From positions 310,001 through 374,000 of the forward strand of contig OZ244839.1 of the NCBI GenBank assembly GCA_965220825.1: DNA of 64,000 nucleotides. Direction: 5' to 3'. The notes beneath the pieces were generated by a model, which was given only the letters and a program-made list of their open reading frames with translations, was not told the origin of the DNA and did no database searches. This document shows, in pieces, positions 26,969 through 36,025 of the stretch (position 1 is its first letter; every line of letters starts with the position of its first letter). A program made the position numbers and the translations under genes. The stretch comes from G965220825 sp965220825 (GTDB taxonomy: Bacteria > Pseudomonadota > Alphaproteobacteria > UBA828).

Positions 26969-27014
26969 TTTGAAACCGTCGGGCCGGGCGTTTCGTTCCG
27001 TGGGCGGTTTCAAA
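26969..27014. terminator. Perfect 10-bp inverted repeat at the end of the protease operon
   Basis: TTTGAAACCG (26969-26978) and CGGTTTCAAA (27005-27014) form a hairpin with a 26-nt loop. The hairpin overlaps the stop codon of the minus-strand M16-like gene and lies upstream of soxB. It probably ends the ribF-to-M16 transcript. No long T-run follows, so an operator function near the soxB promoter is an alternative. Confidence 0.45.
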
Positions 27015-28329
27015 GGGTGGGTTCGACGGCGTCGGGAGTGCCGACAAGAACAAGGGTGAGAAGATCGGGGCGCAACAGGCGCTTCGCGGCGCGGGCGACA
27101 TCCGCGCGGGTCACGGCTTCGATCAGGTCGTTGCGGCGGTCCACATAGTCGATGCCGAGGCCGTCGAGCCGGTGGTTCGTCAACATGGCGGCGATGCGGC
27201 GGCCGCTATCGAAGCGGAGCGGGAAGGCTCCCGTCAGATGGCGTTTCGCGGCCGACAGTTCTTCGTCGGTGACGCCCTCGGCGGCGAGGCGCGCGATCTC
27301 GTCGCGCAACACCGCGACCGTCTCCGCCGCCCGGTCGTTGCGGGTGGCGACGCCGCCGAGATAGAGCCCGGCACGGTCCAGTGGCGCAAGGTAGCTGTAG
27401 ACGCCGTAGGCGAGCCCGCGCTTGTCGCGGATCTCCCTGTAGAGGCGGGAGGTGGAGCCACCGCCCAGGATATGGTTCATCACATAGGCCGCGTAAAAAT
27501 CCTCATCGCTGCGTGCGAGCCCCGGCATGCCGAAGGTGATCACGGTCTGCGGCAGCGGCCGCTCCACCACGAGCGTCCCGCCCAGATTTTGCAGCGCCGC
27601 CTCGTTTACGTTGCCCGGAGCGGCGTCGTCGGCGAGGCCCGCAAGGGCGCCGTCCAAGAGGCGCGCAATTTCGTCTGCCGACACGTCGCCCGCGGCGGCG
27701 GCGACGGCGTTGCCGCGGGCGAGCCGGGTTTCGGCGAAGCGGTGCAGATCGGCGTCCCCGATGGCCGAGACGCTCTCGGCCGTACCGTTCACCGGCCTGC
27801 CATAGGGATGATCGGGGAAGACCGTTTCAAACCAGACCCGATTCGCGACGGCGTGCGGGGTTTGCGCATTCTGGGCAATGGCGGTCAGGATCTGGCGCCG
27901 GACGCGTTCCACCGCCGCCGCATCGAAGCGCGGTGCCGACAGGGCGAGGCCGAGCAGCCGAAAGGCTTCTTCCCGGTGCGCCGACACCGTGCTCATGGTC
28001 GCCGTCACCACATCCCGTCCCGCATCGAACGCGAGCGCGATGGCGCGGTTCTCAACCGCTTGCTGGAATGTCGACGAATCGAGATCGCCCGCACCTTCGC
28101 CGAGCATACGGGTCGTGAAGGTGGCAAGTCCCTCCTTGCCCTCCGGATCCAGCGCCGCCCCACCGCGAAAGGCGAGGGCGAGCGAGATCACCGGGATTCG
28201 TGCGTCGTGGGCGTACCAGAGTTCGTTGCCGGCGGGTGTGACGATGCGCTGGATATCGGTGGCGCGCACATCCGCCGCCGTGCCGAGAAGCATGAGCGCG
28301 AGTGCCGTTGCGGCGAGGAGGCGCACCAT
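27010..28329 (-). CDS. M16-family peptidase-like protein without the zinc motif
   Basis: 439-residue secreted protein with a signal peptide (LLAATALALMLLGTAADVRA) and two M16 (pitrilysin/processing-peptidase-like) domains. The HxxEH zinc motif expected near the N-terminus is absent: the corresponding stretch reads EGLATFTTRMLGEG. The C-terminal domain keeps the R/Y pair region (GGGSTSRLYREIRDKRGLAYGVYSY). It is probably the non-catalytic partner of the active protease encoded 3 bp upstream, like the alpha/beta pair of processing peptidases. Last gene of the ribF-ileS-lspA operon. Confidence 0.88.
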   Translation of the reverse strand: MVRLLAATALALMLLGTAADVRATDIQRIVTPAGNELWYAHDARIPVISLALAFRGGAALDPEGKEGLATFTTRMLGEGAGDLDSSTFQQAVENRAIALAFDAGRDVVTATMSTVSAHREEAFRLLGLALSAPRFDAAAVERVRRQILTAIAQNAQTPHAVANRVWFETVFPDHPYGRPVNGTAESVSAIGDADLHRFAETRLARGNAVAAAAGDVSADEIARLLDGALAGLADDAAPGNVNEAALQNLGGTLVVERPLPQTVITFGMPGLARSDEDFYAAYVMNHILGGGSTSRLYREIRDKRGLAYGVYSYLAPLDRAGLYLGGVATRNDRAAETVAVLRDEIARLAAEGVTDEELSAAKRHLTGAFPLRFDSGRRIAAMLTNHRLDGLGIDYVDRRNDLIEAVTRADVARAAKRLLRPDLLTLVLVGTPDAVEPTL

Positions 28330-28332
28330 CGT

Positions 28333-29715
28333 CTAGCCAGGCTCGCCCGGGCGCAGGATGCCGGTCACCGAGCGCTCGCGCCGCAGCACGAGGCGGGCGG
28401 CCTCCACGACTTGTTCTCTGGTTACCGCGGCCAGGCGATCGGTCCAGCTTTCGATGGACCCGATGTCGATACCCGAAGCGAGCGCGCGTCCATACACGCG
28501 CGCGACGGAGCGCGGATTGTCGAGAAGGTAGACGGTACCGGCGATCATGCGCTGTTTCGCGGTTTCGACCTCCGATTCCGCGAGCTTGCCGTCGACGAGA
28601 GCCGCGACCGCAGCGTCGAGCGCCATTTCCACGGGTTCGATATCTTCGCCCACGAACGCATCCGCATAGATCCAGAACGCGCCGGGGTCGACCGAGACCG
28701 GGTTGTAGGAAGCGCCCGCCTGTGGCGAGATTCCTTGCTCGACCACGAGGGAGCGGTACAGGCGGCCGGTGCGCCCGCCGCCGAGAATTTCGGCCAGAAC
28801 GCTGAGAGCGGCGGTTTCGGGTGCGCCGCCCCCATGACCGGGCGTGAGATAGCTGCGGACGATCCCGGGCTTTGCGGCGCGTTCGTCCGTCATCTCCACG
28901 CGCCGCGGGGCGTTCTGGGGCGGCTCCTGGCGACGCTCCCGCGGCCCGAGGGCCGGGGCCGGGGGAATCGCGCCGTAATGCTTCTCGGCGAGCGAGCGGA
29001 GGTCGTCGGCGGCAATGTCTCCCGCGACGACCAGGATCGCGTTGTTGGGGGCGTAGTGACGCTCGTAGAACGCCCGCGCATCTTCGGGCGATAGGGCCTC
29101 GATCTCGTGACGCCAGCCAATGATCGGGGTGCCGTAGGGATGGTTCAGGAACTGCGCGGCCCGTACCTGCTCGAAGAGCAGCGCCTCCGGGTCGTTGTCC
29201 GTGCGGCTGTTGCGCTCCTCGAGAATCACGTCCCGCTCCCGCAACGCGTCCTCGTCGCTGAAGGCGAGGTTCTGCATGCGGTCGGCCTCGAGCGACATGA
29301 CGAAGCCGAGATGCTCGCGGGCGACGCGCTGGAAGTAGCCGCTGTAATCCGCGGCGGTGAAGGCGTTGTCGACTCCGCCGCGCTCCGCGACGAGCTCGGA
29401 GAAGCGGTCGGCACCCACCGTCGCCGTGCCCTTGAACATCAGATGTTCCAAAAAATGGGCTGTGCCCGACTTGCCCGGCGGATCGTCCGCCGCACCCACC
29501 CGGTACCAGACCATATGGGTGACGACGGGCGCGCGGCGATTTTCCAGCAGTACCACCTGGAGGCCGTTATCCAGGGTGAAGGTCTCTGCACCGAAAAGGC
29601 CGCCCTCGGTGCCTTCCACGGGTGCGAGGGCGAAGGCGGAAAGCAGCGCGGCGGACCCCACGACCTGGAGACCGCGTCGGAAAAACGTGACGATGCGCAG
29701 CATCAGGTCGGGCAT
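28333..29715 (-). CDS. M16-family zinc protease (active subunit)
   Basis: About 460-residue protease with an N-terminal hydrophobic export signal (VVGSAALLSAFALAPVEG). The inverted zinc motif HFLEHLMF (HxxEH) is near residue 85 and a downstream Glu sits in NAFTAADYSGYFQ, as M16 enzymes require. The second M16 domain contains ILGGGRTGRLYRSLVVEQGI. It is likely periplasmic and degrades peptides or quality-controls envelope proteins. Two starts are possible (29715 or 29703); the longer is reported and neither has a strong Shine-Dalgarno. Confidence 0.88.
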   Translation of the reverse strand: MPDLMLRIVTFFRRGLQVVGSAALLSAFALAPVEGTEGGLFGAETFTLDNGLQVVLLENRRAPVVTHMVWYRVGAADDPPGKSGTAHFLEHLMFKGTATVGADRFSELVAERGGVDNAFTAADYSGYFQRVAREHLGFVMSLEADRMQNLAFSDEDALRERDVILEERNSRTDNDPEALLFEQVRAAQFLNHPYGTPIIGWRHEIEALSPEDARAFYERHYAPNNAILVVAGDIAADDLRSLAEKHYGAIPPAPALGPRERRQEPPQNAPRRVEMTDERAAKPGIVRSYLTPGHGGGAPETAALSVLAEILGGGRTGRLYRSLVVEQGISPQAGASYNPVSVDPGAFWIYADAFVGEDIEPVEMALDAAVAALVDGKLAESEVETAKQRMIAGTVYLLDNPRSVARVYGRALASGIDIGSIESWTDRLAAVTREQVVEAARLVLRRERSVTGILRPGEPG

Positions 29716-29722
29716 GGTGGCG

Positions 29723-30304
29723 TCAGAACAGGTCTTCGAGGAGCGCCCTTTCGCGCTGCTGGATGGTCGGCGTCTCGCCTTCGGTGGGCGGGGCGCCGAG
29801 CGCTTCGTTCTCGCGCAGCCGCTGCGCTTCAGCTTCGGCGTCGACCACCGTGCCGAGTGGCTGATCCTCGCGCCAGAACAGCAGCGAATCGACGAAGCTC
29901 TCGTCCTCTTCCGCATAATTCGAGAAGTCGCGTTTGATGGTGCGCCTTATGTTCGGGTCCGCGTGCTGCGCACCGGCCTGCTCGATCAGTGCGGCTTCGC
30001 CCGGCGTCTCGCCGGCCGGCCGCTCGGAGGCGGTGCTTTCGATGAGGTCCGCTTCGGCCTGACTGCGAACGGATTGTACCTGCGGCCCCGGAGCGCCCGG
30101 CGCCGGCGGGCGGAGCGTATATTCCGGCGGGATGATGAGTTCGGGCACGCGCATCACCTGGAACTCGTCCGGCGAGGTCTTGCCGAAGCCGAGCGAATCG
30201 CAGGCCGCCAGCGCCGGCGCGAGGATGCAAAGGCAGAGTGCCACCCCGAGACCGCGCTTCGCCACGAAAGGCCCCGTTTCCGTTCGCCATTCCATAGCCT
30301 TCAT
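29723..30304 (-). CDS. DUF3035 lipoprotein (BamF-like)
   Basis: 193-residue lipoprotein with lipobox LAAC after a hydrophobic run (VALCLCILAPA). The mature part starts with a low-complexity linker containing SPDEFQVMRVPELIIPPEY, which is the signature of DUF3035 proteins. Those have been reported as an extra BAM-complex subunit (BamF) in Alphaproteobacteria. The ATG overlaps the lspA stop (ATGA), so the gene for the lipoprotein-processing peptidase and this lipoprotein are translationally coupled. Confidence 0.82.
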   Translation of the reverse strand: MKAMEWRTETGPFVAKRGLGVALCLCILAPALAACDSLGFGKTSPDEFQVMRVPELIIPPEYTLRPPAPGAPGPQVQSVRSQAEADLIESTASERPAGETPGEAALIEQAGAQHADPNIRRTIKRDFSNYAEEDESFVDSLLFWREDQPLGTVVDAEAEAQRLRENEALGAPPTEGETPTIQQRERALLEDLF

Positions 30305-30768
30305 CTAGGCCTTTTCGACGGCTTCATCAAGATGTCGGCGATCAGCAGGACGACTCCCACGCTGATCGCCGCGTCGGCGACGTTGAAGGCGGGCCAGTGA
30401 TAGCCCCCGCCATGGAAATCCAGAAAGTCGACCACCCAGCCGAGGCGAACGCGATCGACGACGTTCCCCACAGCGCCGCCGACGATCGCACCGAGGCAGA
30501 GAGCGGGCCAAAGCCGGCGCGTCCGCCGGAGCCAGAGGCAGAGCCCCGCCGCAATCCCGAGCGCGAGCGCGACGATGGCCCATGCGCCCGCGCCCTCGCT
30601 TTGGAAGAGGCCGAAGCTGATGCCCCGGTTCTCGACGGGGGTGAGGGCGAAGAAGCTCGTGACCTCGATGCGGCGCGGTGGGGACCAGAGTGTGGCCAGC
30701 ATGGCGAGCTTGCTCGCCTGGTCGGCAACAAGGACAACCGCGGCCACCGGAAGCCCGACATGCAGCAC
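30301..30768 (-). CDS. lspA: Lipoprotein signal peptidase II
   Basis: 155-residue four-helix inner-membrane aspartyl protease that removes signal peptides from prolipoproteins after diacylglyceryl transfer. The two catalytic Asp motifs are visible: GNVVDRVRLGWVVDFLDF and FNVADAAIS. VADQASK near the N-terminus and TPVENRGISFGLF are also family signatures. Start is GTG at 30768. Follows ileS by 35 bp, the common ileS-lspA arrangement. Confidence 0.95.
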   Translation of the reverse strand: MLHVGLPVAAVVLVADQASKLAMLATLWSPPRRIEVTSFFALTPVENRGISFGLFQSEGAGAWAIVALALGIAAGLCLWLRRTRRLWPALCLGAIVGGAVGNVVDRVRLGWVVDFLDFHGGGYHWPAFNVADAAISVGVVLLIADILMKPSKRPR

Positions 30769-30803
30769 GATCCCGTTTCCGGCGTCCGTCCGACCGCACC
30801 CGG

Positions 30804-33665
30804 TCAGGCGGCGCGACGAAACGCCTCGGCCGCGTCCGCGCAGCGACCGCAGAGGCCGGGATGCCGCTCATCCGCGCCCACATCGGGCAGACACTGCCAG
30901 CAGCGTGCACATTTCTCGTGCGCCGTCTTCGCGAACCGCACGCCCACATCCGGCACCTCGGGGAGTGTCGTGAGGCCGGCGTCTCCAGCGGCCTCGTCCC
31001 ATTCGCGGAGCGCCGCGCCGGAGGTGATGAAGAGCGTGTCAGCGAGCGAATTCTCCCCGCTCTCGAACGCCGCCCTGTAACGCTCGTGCACGAAGACCTC
31101 GGGCGCCGCCTGCAGCGAGGAGCCGATGATCTTGGTTGCGCGCGCCTCTTCCAGCGCCTTGGTGACGACGCGGCGGACCGCGCGGAGATGTGCAACGCGC
31201 TCGGCCAGCGCGTCGTCCCGCCATTCCGCGGGCAGCGTCGGAAAGGTGCGGAGGTGGACGCTGTCATTCTCGTCCGGGTGGCGCGCAAGCCAGGCTTCCT
31301 CGGCGGTGAAGCAGATGAAGGGTGCGAGCCAGGCGGTGAGGCAGTCGAACAGCCGGTCCAGCACCGTCCGAACGGCACGGCGGCGGATCGAATCCGGACG
31401 GTCGCAGTAGAGCGAATCCTTGCGAATGTCGAAATAGAAGGCGGAGAGGTCCACGGCGCAAAAATTATGCAGTGCGACGAACATGTCGTGGAACGCGAAG
31501 TCGTCGCACCATCGGCGGATATCGCCGTCGAGCCGGTGGAGGCGATCCAGCACCCAGCGCTCGAAAAGGGGCATTTCGTCGAGCTCCACGCGCTCGTTGG
31601 GTTGGAACCCGGCGAGATTGCCCAGTAGATAGCGCAGGGTGTTGCGGAGCCGCCTGTAGGCATCCACCTGGTGCCGCAGGATATCGTCGCTGATGCGCAG
31701 ATCCTCGGAATAGTCGGCGCTCACCACCCAGAGGCGGAGGATGTCCGCGCCGTAACGCTCATTGACCTCCTGCGGCGCGATGACGTTGCCGAGCGACTTG
31801 GACATTTTCCGCCCCTCGCCGTCCACCACGAAGCCGTGGGTCAGCACGGCGTCGTAGGGGGCGCGGCCGCGGGTACCGCAGGATTCCAGCAGCGAGCTGT
31901 GGAACCAGCCGCGGTGCTGATCCGAGCCTTCGAGATAGAGCGAAGCAGGCCATTCGAGCTCGGGGCGCGCCTCCAGCACGAAGCTGTGGGTGGTACCGCT
32001 CTCGAACCAGACATCCAGGATGTCTTCGACCTTGTCGTAGGCCTCCGGGTCGTGGTCGGGGGAAAGGAAGCGCGCCTTGTCGCTGCTGAACCAGGCGTCC
32101 GCTCCCTCCGCCTCGATCACCTGGGCGATGCGCTCGACCACGCGCGCATCCCGCAGCGGGCCGCTGCCGTCGCGGGCGGCGAACACGGCGATGGGCACGC
32201 CCCAGACCCGCTGGCGGGAGAGCACCCAGTCCGGCCGGGTCTCGATCATGGCGCGAATCCGCGCGCGCCCGGCGGGGGGGACCCAGCGCACCTGGTCGAT
32301 GGCCCGGAGCGCGGTCTCGCGGAGCCCGGTGGTCTCCATGCTGATGAACCACTGCTGCGTGTTGCGGAAGATGAGCGGCGCCTTGGAACGCCAGGAATGC
32401 GGATAGGAATGGGTGAGCGTCCCCCGCCCGAGAAGCCCGCCCGCCGCCTTCAGAGCGTCCGCCACCTCGCCATTGACCTTGTAGACATGCTTGCCCGGAA
32501 AGAGCGGCACATGGTCGAAATAGCATCCGTCCGGACCCACCGTCTCGGGGACCTCGATCGGCCCGCCGCCCGCGCCGCTTGCGTTGAAGCGCATCACCGC
32601 TTCGAAGTCCTCCGCGCCGTGGCCGGGTGCGATGTGGACGAACCCCGTGCCCTGATCGGTGGTGACATGGTCCGCCGGGATGAGAGGCACGGGGAAGTCG
32701 TAACCCCTGCCCCGCAACGGGTGCGCGCAGACCGTGCCCGCCAGGGCGTCCCCAGGAATGTCGCTCTCAAGCACCCGGTGCCCGGCGATGCCGCATTCGG
32801 CAAGGAACGTCTCCCGCAGCGCTTCGGCCACGGCGATTCGCATGCCCGGTTTCGCCAGCGCACCCTCCGCCGCCTCCGTGACTTCAACCACGGCGTAGCG
32901 GAGCGCGGAGCCGTAGGCGATGCAGCGGTTGCCGGGGATGGTCCAGGGCGTCGTGGTCCAGATGGCGATGGAGGCGCCTTCGAGCGCGGCGAGACCGCTC
33001 TCCAGCACGGGGAAGGCTGCGGCGATCGTGATGGACTTGTGGTCCAGATACTCGACCTCCGCCTCGGCCAGCGCGGTCCCTTCCACCGGCGACCACATCA
33101 CGGGTCGTGCGCCGCGATAGAGGCTGCCGTCCACCAGAAAGCGCCCAAGTTCACGGACGATCGCGGCTTCGGCCGCGAAGGTCATGGTCGTATAGGGGTT
33201 GTCCCAATCGCCGATCACGCCGAGGCGCTTGAACTCGCCCCGCTGCACGTCGATCCAGTGCTCGGCGAAAGCCCGGCAATCGGCACGAAACGCGCCCACC
33301 GGCACGGAGTCCTTGTCTTTGCCTTCTTTTCGGTAGCGCTGCTCCACTTGCCATTCGATCGGCAGTCCGTGGCAATCCCAGCCCGGGACGTAGACCGAAT
33401 CCCTGCCCATCATCTGTTGCGAGCGGACGACCACATCCTTGAGGATCTTGTTGAGAGCGGTGCCGAGATGGAGGTGGCCGTTGGCGTAGGGCGGGCCGTC
33501 ATGGAGGATGAATTTGGGCCGGCCGGCAGACGCCGCGCGCAGCCGCTGGTAGAGCCCCATGGCCTCCCAGCGTGCGACCGTGGCGGGTTCGCGCTCCGGC
33601 AGCTTTGCCTTCATCGGAAAGGCCGTGCGCGGCATCAGAACGGTATCGCGGTAGTCCGTGGTCAT
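30804..33665 (-). CDS. ileS: Isoleucyl-tRNA synthetase
   Basis: 953-residue class I aminoacyl-tRNA synthetase. HIGH-type motif PYANGHLHLG near residue 65, the CP1 editing region in the middle with WTTTPWTIPGN, and the KMSKS loop GRKMSKSLGNV near residue 615. The C-terminal zinc finger is CARCWQCLP..GLCGRC. Start at 33665 overlaps the ribF stop by 4 bp (ATGA). Confidence 0.97.
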   Translation of the reverse strand: MTTDYRDTVLMPRTAFPMKAKLPEREPATVARWEAMGLYQRLRAASAGRPKFILHDGPPYANGHLHLGTALNKILKDVVVRSQQMMGRDSVYVPGWDCHGLPIEWQVEQRYRKEGKDKDSVPVGAFRADCRAFAEHWIDVQRGEFKRLGVIGDWDNPYTTMTFAAEAAIVRELGRFLVDGSLYRGARPVMWSPVEGTALAEAEVEYLDHKSITIAAAFPVLESGLAALEGASIAIWTTTPWTIPGNRCIAYGSALRYAVVEVTEAAEGALAKPGMRIAVAEALRETFLAECGIAGHRVLESDIPGDALAGTVCAHPLRGRGYDFPVPLIPADHVTTDQGTGFVHIAPGHGAEDFEAVMRFNASGAGGGPIEVPETVGPDGCYFDHVPLFPGKHVYKVNGEVADALKAAGGLLGRGTLTHSYPHSWRSKAPLIFRNTQQWFISMETTGLRETALRAIDQVRWVPPAGRARIRAMIETRPDWVLSRQRVWGVPIAVFAARDGSGPLRDARVVERIAQVIEAEGADAWFSSDKARFLSPDHDPEAYDKVEDILDVWFESGTTHSFVLEARPELEWPASLYLEGSDQHRGWFHSSLLESCGTRGRAPYDAVLTHGFVVDGEGRKMSKSLGNVIAPQEVNERYGADILRLWVVSADYSEDLRISDDILRHQVDAYRRLRNTLRYLLGNLAGFQPNERVELDEMPLFERWVLDRLHRLDGDIRRWCDDFAFHDMFVALHNFCAVDLSAFYFDIRKDSLYCDRPDSIRRRAVRTVLDRLFDCLTAWLAPFICFTAEEAWLARHPDENDSVHLRTFPTLPAEWRDDALAERVAHLRAVRRVVTKALEEARATKIIGSSLQAAPEVFVHERYRAAFESGENSLADTLFITSGAALREWDEAAGDAGLTTLPEVPDVGVRFAKTAHEKCARCWQCLPDVGADERHPGLCGRCADAAEAFRRAA

Positions 33666-34642
33666 GAGCGCGCACTCGCCTGGCGCAGTGGGGCGGGGGT
33701 GGGGGTATCCGGCATGTCCGCACGAGAGAGGATCGAGCGCGCGGAATCGCAATCCCGTTCGATCTGAGCCTTGAGTGCCTCGATACCGTCGAACTTGCGC
33801 TCGGCGCGCACGCGCTCGACGAAGGCTGCGCGGAGCCGCTTGCCATAGAGCGTGCCGGAGAAGCCGAAGAGATGAACTTCCAACAGGTCCTCGTTCTTGT
33901 CGAAGGTGGGGCGGCGGCCCAGATTGGCGACTGCAGGGAGCCAGCCGCCGCCGGCATCGGCCCAGAGTGCGTAGACCCCCCGCGCCGGGTGAAGAAGGCC
34001 GCCCGTCCGCAGGTTGGCGGTGGGGAAGCCGATCGTCCGGCCACGCCGGTCCCCGGTCACGACATGGCCATCGATCTCCCAATAGTGGCCGAGGATGGCG
34101 GGCAGCGCGGCAACGTCGCCCGCCGACAGGAGCTCCCGGGCCCGACTCGCGGAGTGGATGCGCGGCCCGGCGCCGGCGGCCGCCACGCGGCTCACGCCGT
34201 AGCCGTGGGTTTCACCGAGAGTGGAGAGAAGGTCCACCGTGCCTGCGCGCTTCGCCCCGAACGCGAAGTCGTAGCCCACCACCACGTGGCGCGCGCCGAT
34301 GCCGGATACCAGGACGTCCCGCACGAAATCCTTGGGCTCCTTACCGGCGAAGGCGCGGTCGAAGCGGACCACATAGAGGATATCCACGCCGAGTGCCGCC
34401 AGATGGCGCGCCTTCGAGCGAAAGGGCGTGAGTCGGAACGGCCCGCTCGGGCGCGCAAGCACGTGGCGCGGATGGGGCTCGAACGTGAGGGCCGCCAGCG
34501 GTGCCCCAAGGCCGCGGGCGATTCGCGCCGCCTCATCGATGACGGCACGATGACCGAGGTGGACGCCATCGAAATTGCCGACGGCCGTTACCGCGCCGCG
34601 CGCATCCTCCGGCGTGTTCCGCCAGTCCCGTACGATTTGCAT
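33662..34642 (-). CDS. ribF: Bifunctional riboflavin kinase / FAD synthetase
   Basis: 326-residue RibF making FMN and then FAD. The N-terminal adenylyltransferase domain shows VTAVGNFDGVHLGHRAVI and FEPHPRHVL; the C-terminal kinase domain shows GRTIGFPTANL and GVYALWAD...NLGRRPTF. Start at 34642 (MQIVRDW) is the usual family beginning, about 12 residues before the nucleotide loop. First gene of the minus-strand ribF-ileS-lspA operon; no FMN riboswitch is seen upstream. Confidence 0.95.
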   Translation of the reverse strand: MQIVRDWRNTPEDARGAVTAVGNFDGVHLGHRAVIDEAARIARGLGAPLAALTFEPHPRHVLARPSGPFRLTPFRSKARHLAALGVDILYVVRFDRAFAGKEPKDFVRDVLVSGIGARHVVVGYDFAFGAKRAGTVDLLSTLGETHGYGVSRVAAAGAGPRIHSASRARELLSAGDVAALPAILGHYWEIDGHVVTGDRRGRTIGFPTANLRTGGLLHPARGVYALWADAGGGWLPAVANLGRRPTFDKNEDLLEVHLFGFSGTLYGKRLRAAFVERVRAERKFDGIEALKAQIERDCDSARSILSRADMPDTPTPAPLRQASARS

Positions 34643-34879
34643 CGGCGAGGCTTCCCGATCCCCCGTCTGAAGGCGGCGGGAGAATAGGCCCTCGCCCGCC
34701 CATTGCCTACCCTTTGTCCCCGCTCGGAGCCCACAAGACGATACGGACGGCCAGGGCCGGGAAGCCGGTGTAACACCTGCTCGTCCGATATGCGCTCGCG
34801 CCGCGGCGCCAGCGCTCTTGAACGGCACGGCCCATCGGCCGATTGTTCCAGCAATTCAACAGCCCGTGGAGCGACCGCC

Positions 34880-36025
34880 ATGCCTGCCGTAGAGGCCACC
34901 AGGGAGAGCATTCCCCTGGTCGATCATCATTGCCACGGCATCGTGCCTGTGGACCTCGAGGACGATCGTCTCGAAAGTCTGCTGAGCGAGGCCTACGCGC
35001 CGCCGCCCGAGGGAACCAGCCACTGGGACAAGCCGGTGGCGCTCTCCGTCCGGCGCTGGTGCGCGCCCGTTCTGGACCTGCCCGCGTTCTGCCCGCCGGC
35101 GGACTATGCGGCGCGGCGGCGCGCGCTGGGCGCCGCCGAAGTCAACCGGCGCTTATTGCAAGGCGCCGCGATCGAGAGCTTCGTGGTGGATAGCGGCAAC
35201 CGCCCGGAGGAACTCTGCACCGTTGCCGAGGTGGGTACGATCGGCGGCGGTAGCGCGCACGAGATCGTGCGTATCGAGACCGTGGCGGAGCGCGTCGCCG
35301 CCGGCGGCGTTTCCGCGGAGGGCTACGGGCAGGCGGTGGAAGAGGCGCTCCACGCCGTGGCGACGGATGAGGTCGTCGGGTTGAAATCGGTGCTTGCCTA
35401 CCGGGCGACGCTTCGCATCGACTATGCGCGGCCCGACGCCGCAGAGGTGACGTCCGCCGCCGGGCGCTGGCTTGCGGAGGTGGAGCGGGAAGGCAAGGTG
35501 CGTGTCGAGGACCCGACGCTCGAACGCCACCTGATCTGGACCGCCGCCGATATCGCGCGGGAGCGGCGCTTCCCCATCCAGTTCCATATCGGGATGGGAG
35601 ACCCGGACATCGAGCTGAACCGGGTGGACCCGAGCTACCTCACGCCCTGGGTCGCGGCGGTAGAACCCTGGAGTTTCCCCATTACGCTGCTCCACTGCTA
35701 TCCGTTCCATCGCCAGGCGGGGCTGATGGCGGAGAACTTCCCGTTCGTCTATTTCGACGTCGGCTTTGCGCTCAACTGGACGGGGCCCAGCTATGCGCGC
35801 ATTCTGGACGAAGCGCTGGAGACCGCCCCCTTCACCAAACAGCTCTATAGCTCCGACGCCTTCGGCCTCTCCGAGCTCTACTATCTTGGTGCGCTCCGCT
35901 TTCGCACCGCGCTGTCCCGCGCCATGGATCGCTGGATCGCGGACGACGAATGCACGGCGGAGGAAGCAGCACGGATCAGCGCCATGATCGGTGCCGGCAA
36001 CGCGCGGCGCATCTACGGTGTCTGA
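34880..36025 (+). CDS. FluG-like amidohydrolase
   Basis: 381-residue metal-dependent hydrolase of the amidohydrolase superfamily. Metal ligands: HHCHG (HxH) near residue 14, FHIGMGD in the middle, LHCYPFHRQAG, and a late Asp in YSSDAFGLSELYYLGA. The sequence type resembles the N-terminal domain of fungal FluG and the bacterial amidohydrolases found next to glutamine-synthetase-like genes; no glutamine synthetase gene is present here. The substrate is unknown. Its 3' end overlaps the N-formylglutamate hydrolase gene by 8 bp, so the two probably work together. The 237-bp region upstream (34643-34879) separates it from divergent ribF and shows no recognisable motif. Confidence 0.8.
   Translation: MPAVEATRESIPLVDHHCHGIVPVDLEDDRLESLLSEAYAPPPEGTSHWDKPVALSVRRWCAPVLDLPAFCPPADYAARRRALGAAEVNRRLLQGAAIESFVVDSGNRPEELCTVAEVGTIGGGSAHEIVRIETVAERVAAGGVSAEGYGQAVEEALHAVATDEVVGLKSVLAYRATLRIDYARPDAAEVTSAAGRWLAEVEREGKVRVEDPTLERHLIWTAADIARERRFPIQFHIGMGDPDIELNRVDPSYLTPWVAAVEPWSFPITLLHCYPFHRQAGLMAENFPFVYFDVGFALNWTGPSYARILDEALETAPFTKQLYSSDAFGLSELYYLGALRFRTALSRAMDRWIADDECTAEEAARISAMIGAGNARRIYGV

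Noticed and set aside
28333..29715. A longer protease reading frame starting at 29916
   Set aside because: The extra 67 codons overlap the DUF3035 lipoprotein gene and lack a signal peptide; the export signal starts near 29715.
34643..34879. FMN riboswitch or divergent operator upstream of ribF
   Set aside because: No FMN-element sequence blocks and no convincing inverted repeat in the 237 bp.
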